Positions 63,201 through 64,000 of a stretch of DNA of 64,000 nucleotides are shown in pieces. The notes beneath the pieces are model-generated. The model did not search any database. It saw nothing but the letters and a program-made list of their open reading frames with translations, and was not told where the DNA came from. The DNA lies in contig OX638355.1 in assembly GCA_951813285.1 (NCBI GenBank), positions 3,429,136-3,493,135 on the forward strand. Direction: 5' to 3'. The number at the start of each line of letters is the position of its first letter. The stretch's first letter is position 1. The DNA is from Terriglobia bacterium. Lineage in GTDB: Bacteria > Acidobacteriota > Terriglobia > Versatilivoradales > Versatilivoraceae. A program made the position numbers and the translations under genes.

Positions 63201-64000
63201 ATGCATGAAGCGCTGATTCTAGTGGACGTGCCTCTGGCCCCATTTATTGAAGAGCTGTTTGCCCCGGATTGCCGCTCGGGGCCCTGGAGCCTCCTGGAGG
63301 AGGGAACCAATGGAGCCCTGCAGGAAGTCGAGGGGCTGTTTCTTTACGGTCATCCCATCATCGACGGTCCCTTCATGGACCGCTTGCCCAACCTCAAGGT
63401 GATCAGCAACTTCGGCGTCGGCATCGACCATGTGGATCTGGCCGCCGCGGAGGCTCGGGGCATACCGGTCGGGAACACGCCCGGAGCGGTGGAGGGGGCC
63501 ACCGCCGACATGGCCATGGCTCTCCTGCTGGCTTGCGCCCGCAACGTGGTTGCCGGTGACCGCTATGCAAGGGGTCCCGACTTTCACTACTACGACCCCT
63601 CCCTGTTCCTGGGACGCGAGGTCCACGGAAGCACGCTGGGGATTGTCGGCCTGGGCAACATCGGGCGGGAGGTGGCTCGGCGGGCTCGTGGGTTCGACAT
63701 GCGTATCCTGTACCACTCCCGACACCGAAAGCCGAAAGCCGAGAGCGAACTGGGAGTGGAGTATGCCAGTTTGAGGGGCCTCCTGGAACAGGCCCATTTC
63801 GTGACGCTCAACGTTCCCATGACACCGGAGACCAGACACCTGATTGGAGAGGAGCAGCTTGCCTGGATGCGTTCGGACGGCATTCTGGTCAACGTGGCTC
63901 GGGGAGGCGTAGTGGACCATGCGGCCCTCTATCGAGCCCTGGCCGGCCGAAGGATTGCCGGGGCCGCCATCGATGTCACCGAGCCTGAGCCATTGGCACG
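63201..64000 (+). CDS. D-2-hydroxyacid dehydrogenase (GRHPR/phosphoglycerate dehydrogenase family), cut by window end
   Basis: The first 266 codons of an NAD(P)-dependent 2-hydroxyacid dehydrogenase. It opens HEALILVDVPLAPFIEEL. The substrate loop SNFGVGIDHVDLAAAEARG precedes the dinucleotide fold TLGIVGLGNIGREVARRARG at about residues 145-165. LVNVARGGVVDHAALYRAL holds the catalytic arginine region, and AAIDVTEPEPLA the catalytic glutamate. The C-terminal histidine block lies beyond the window. Glyoxylate/hydroxypyruvate reductase is most likely among relatives, but 3-phosphoglycerate dehydrogenase activity is not excluded. The ATG lies 142 bases after pssA; a weak purine-rich stretch precedes it. 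Confidence 0.85.
   Translation, partial: MHEALILVDVPLAPFIEELFAPDCRSGPWSLLEEGTNGALQEVEGLFLYGHPIIDGPFMDRLPNLKVISNFGVGIDHVDLAAAEARGIPVGNTPGAVEGATADMAMALLLACARNVVAGDRYARGPDFHYYDPSLFLGREVHGSTLGIVGLGNIGREVARRARGFDMRILYHSRHRKPKAESELGVEYASLRGLLEQAHFVTLNVPMTPETRHLIGEEQLAWMRSDGILVNVARGGVVDHAALYRALAGRRIAGAAIDVTEPEPLA

Overview
The window is 64 kb of high-G+C, Gram-negative bacterial chromosome. It is densely coded, with long co-directional gene runs separated by a few large intergenic piles of dispersed repeats. Several genes are of types common in Acidobacteriota: a DUF6599-like protein, a DUF2911 protein, sulfatase-like hydrolases lacking the formylglycine cysteine and ending in a 'LKSLGY' type tail, a LolA-like protein paired with an RND exporter, and an ankyrin/secreted-protein pair. 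Acidobacteriota, possibly a marine or host-associated lineage given the TRAP-TAXI transporter, is my best inference; no rRNA or tRNA is present to settle it.

Layout. 0.1-7 kb: a mitochondrial-type hydroxyacid-oxoacid transhydrogenase homologue, a sodium:solute symporter with its DUF3311 partner, two secreted proteins and a PLP decarboxylase. 7.7-11.3 kb: a TAXI-type TRAP transporter (binding protein plus fused permease). 11.5-18.4 kb: a HemN-like radical SAM enzyme, a flavin-dependent halogenase-like enzyme, a hot-dog thioesterase, a PaaK-like CoA ligase, a PQQ-propeller protein with embedded EF-hands and a half-size DMT transporter. The first four look like a small, unassigned biosynthetic pathway. 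18.6-21.8 kb: an ABC-2 exporter (one ATPase, two permeases) whose permease genes are split by a repeat pile. 22.3-28.1 kb: argS, then methylmalonyl-CoA epimerase, MTA phosphorylase, a PfkB kinase, dapF and a YjbQ-family gene.

29.2-43.9 kb is one long minus-strand run: sulfatase-like hydrolase, RND exporter, LolA-like protein, then the arginine pathway argC-argB-argD-argF-argG-argH-argJ, then a CPBP protease and an MFS transporter. ArgJ closes the acetyl cycle, so the cluster encodes every step from acetylglutamate to arginine. 44.2-47.7 kb is an operon of a sugar isomerase/epimerase-like protein, an RbsA-type ATPase and a ROK kinase, with no permease or binding protein. 47.9-50.2 kb holds icd and mdh. 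50.2-54.4 kb holds a DUF6599-like protein, a purine permease, a DUF2911 protein and an ornithine-cyclodeaminase-family enzyme. 54.4-58.7 kb is a lower-G+C islet (methyltransferase, 37-residue membrane protein, membrane hydrolase) bounded by a probable transposase remnant and a tyrosine-recombinase remnant. 58.9-64 kb holds a LytS/LytTR two-component pair, a DUF465 gene, a perfect-palindrome terminator, psd and pssA for phosphatidylethanolamine synthesis, and a 2-hydroxyacid dehydrogenase cut by the window end.

The most distinctive non-coding feature is a modular family of dispersed repeats at about nine loci, recombined in different orders. It includes two MITE-like elements, and copies of the modules appear to supply stop codons, a ribosome binding site and a leader hairpin to neighbouring genes.
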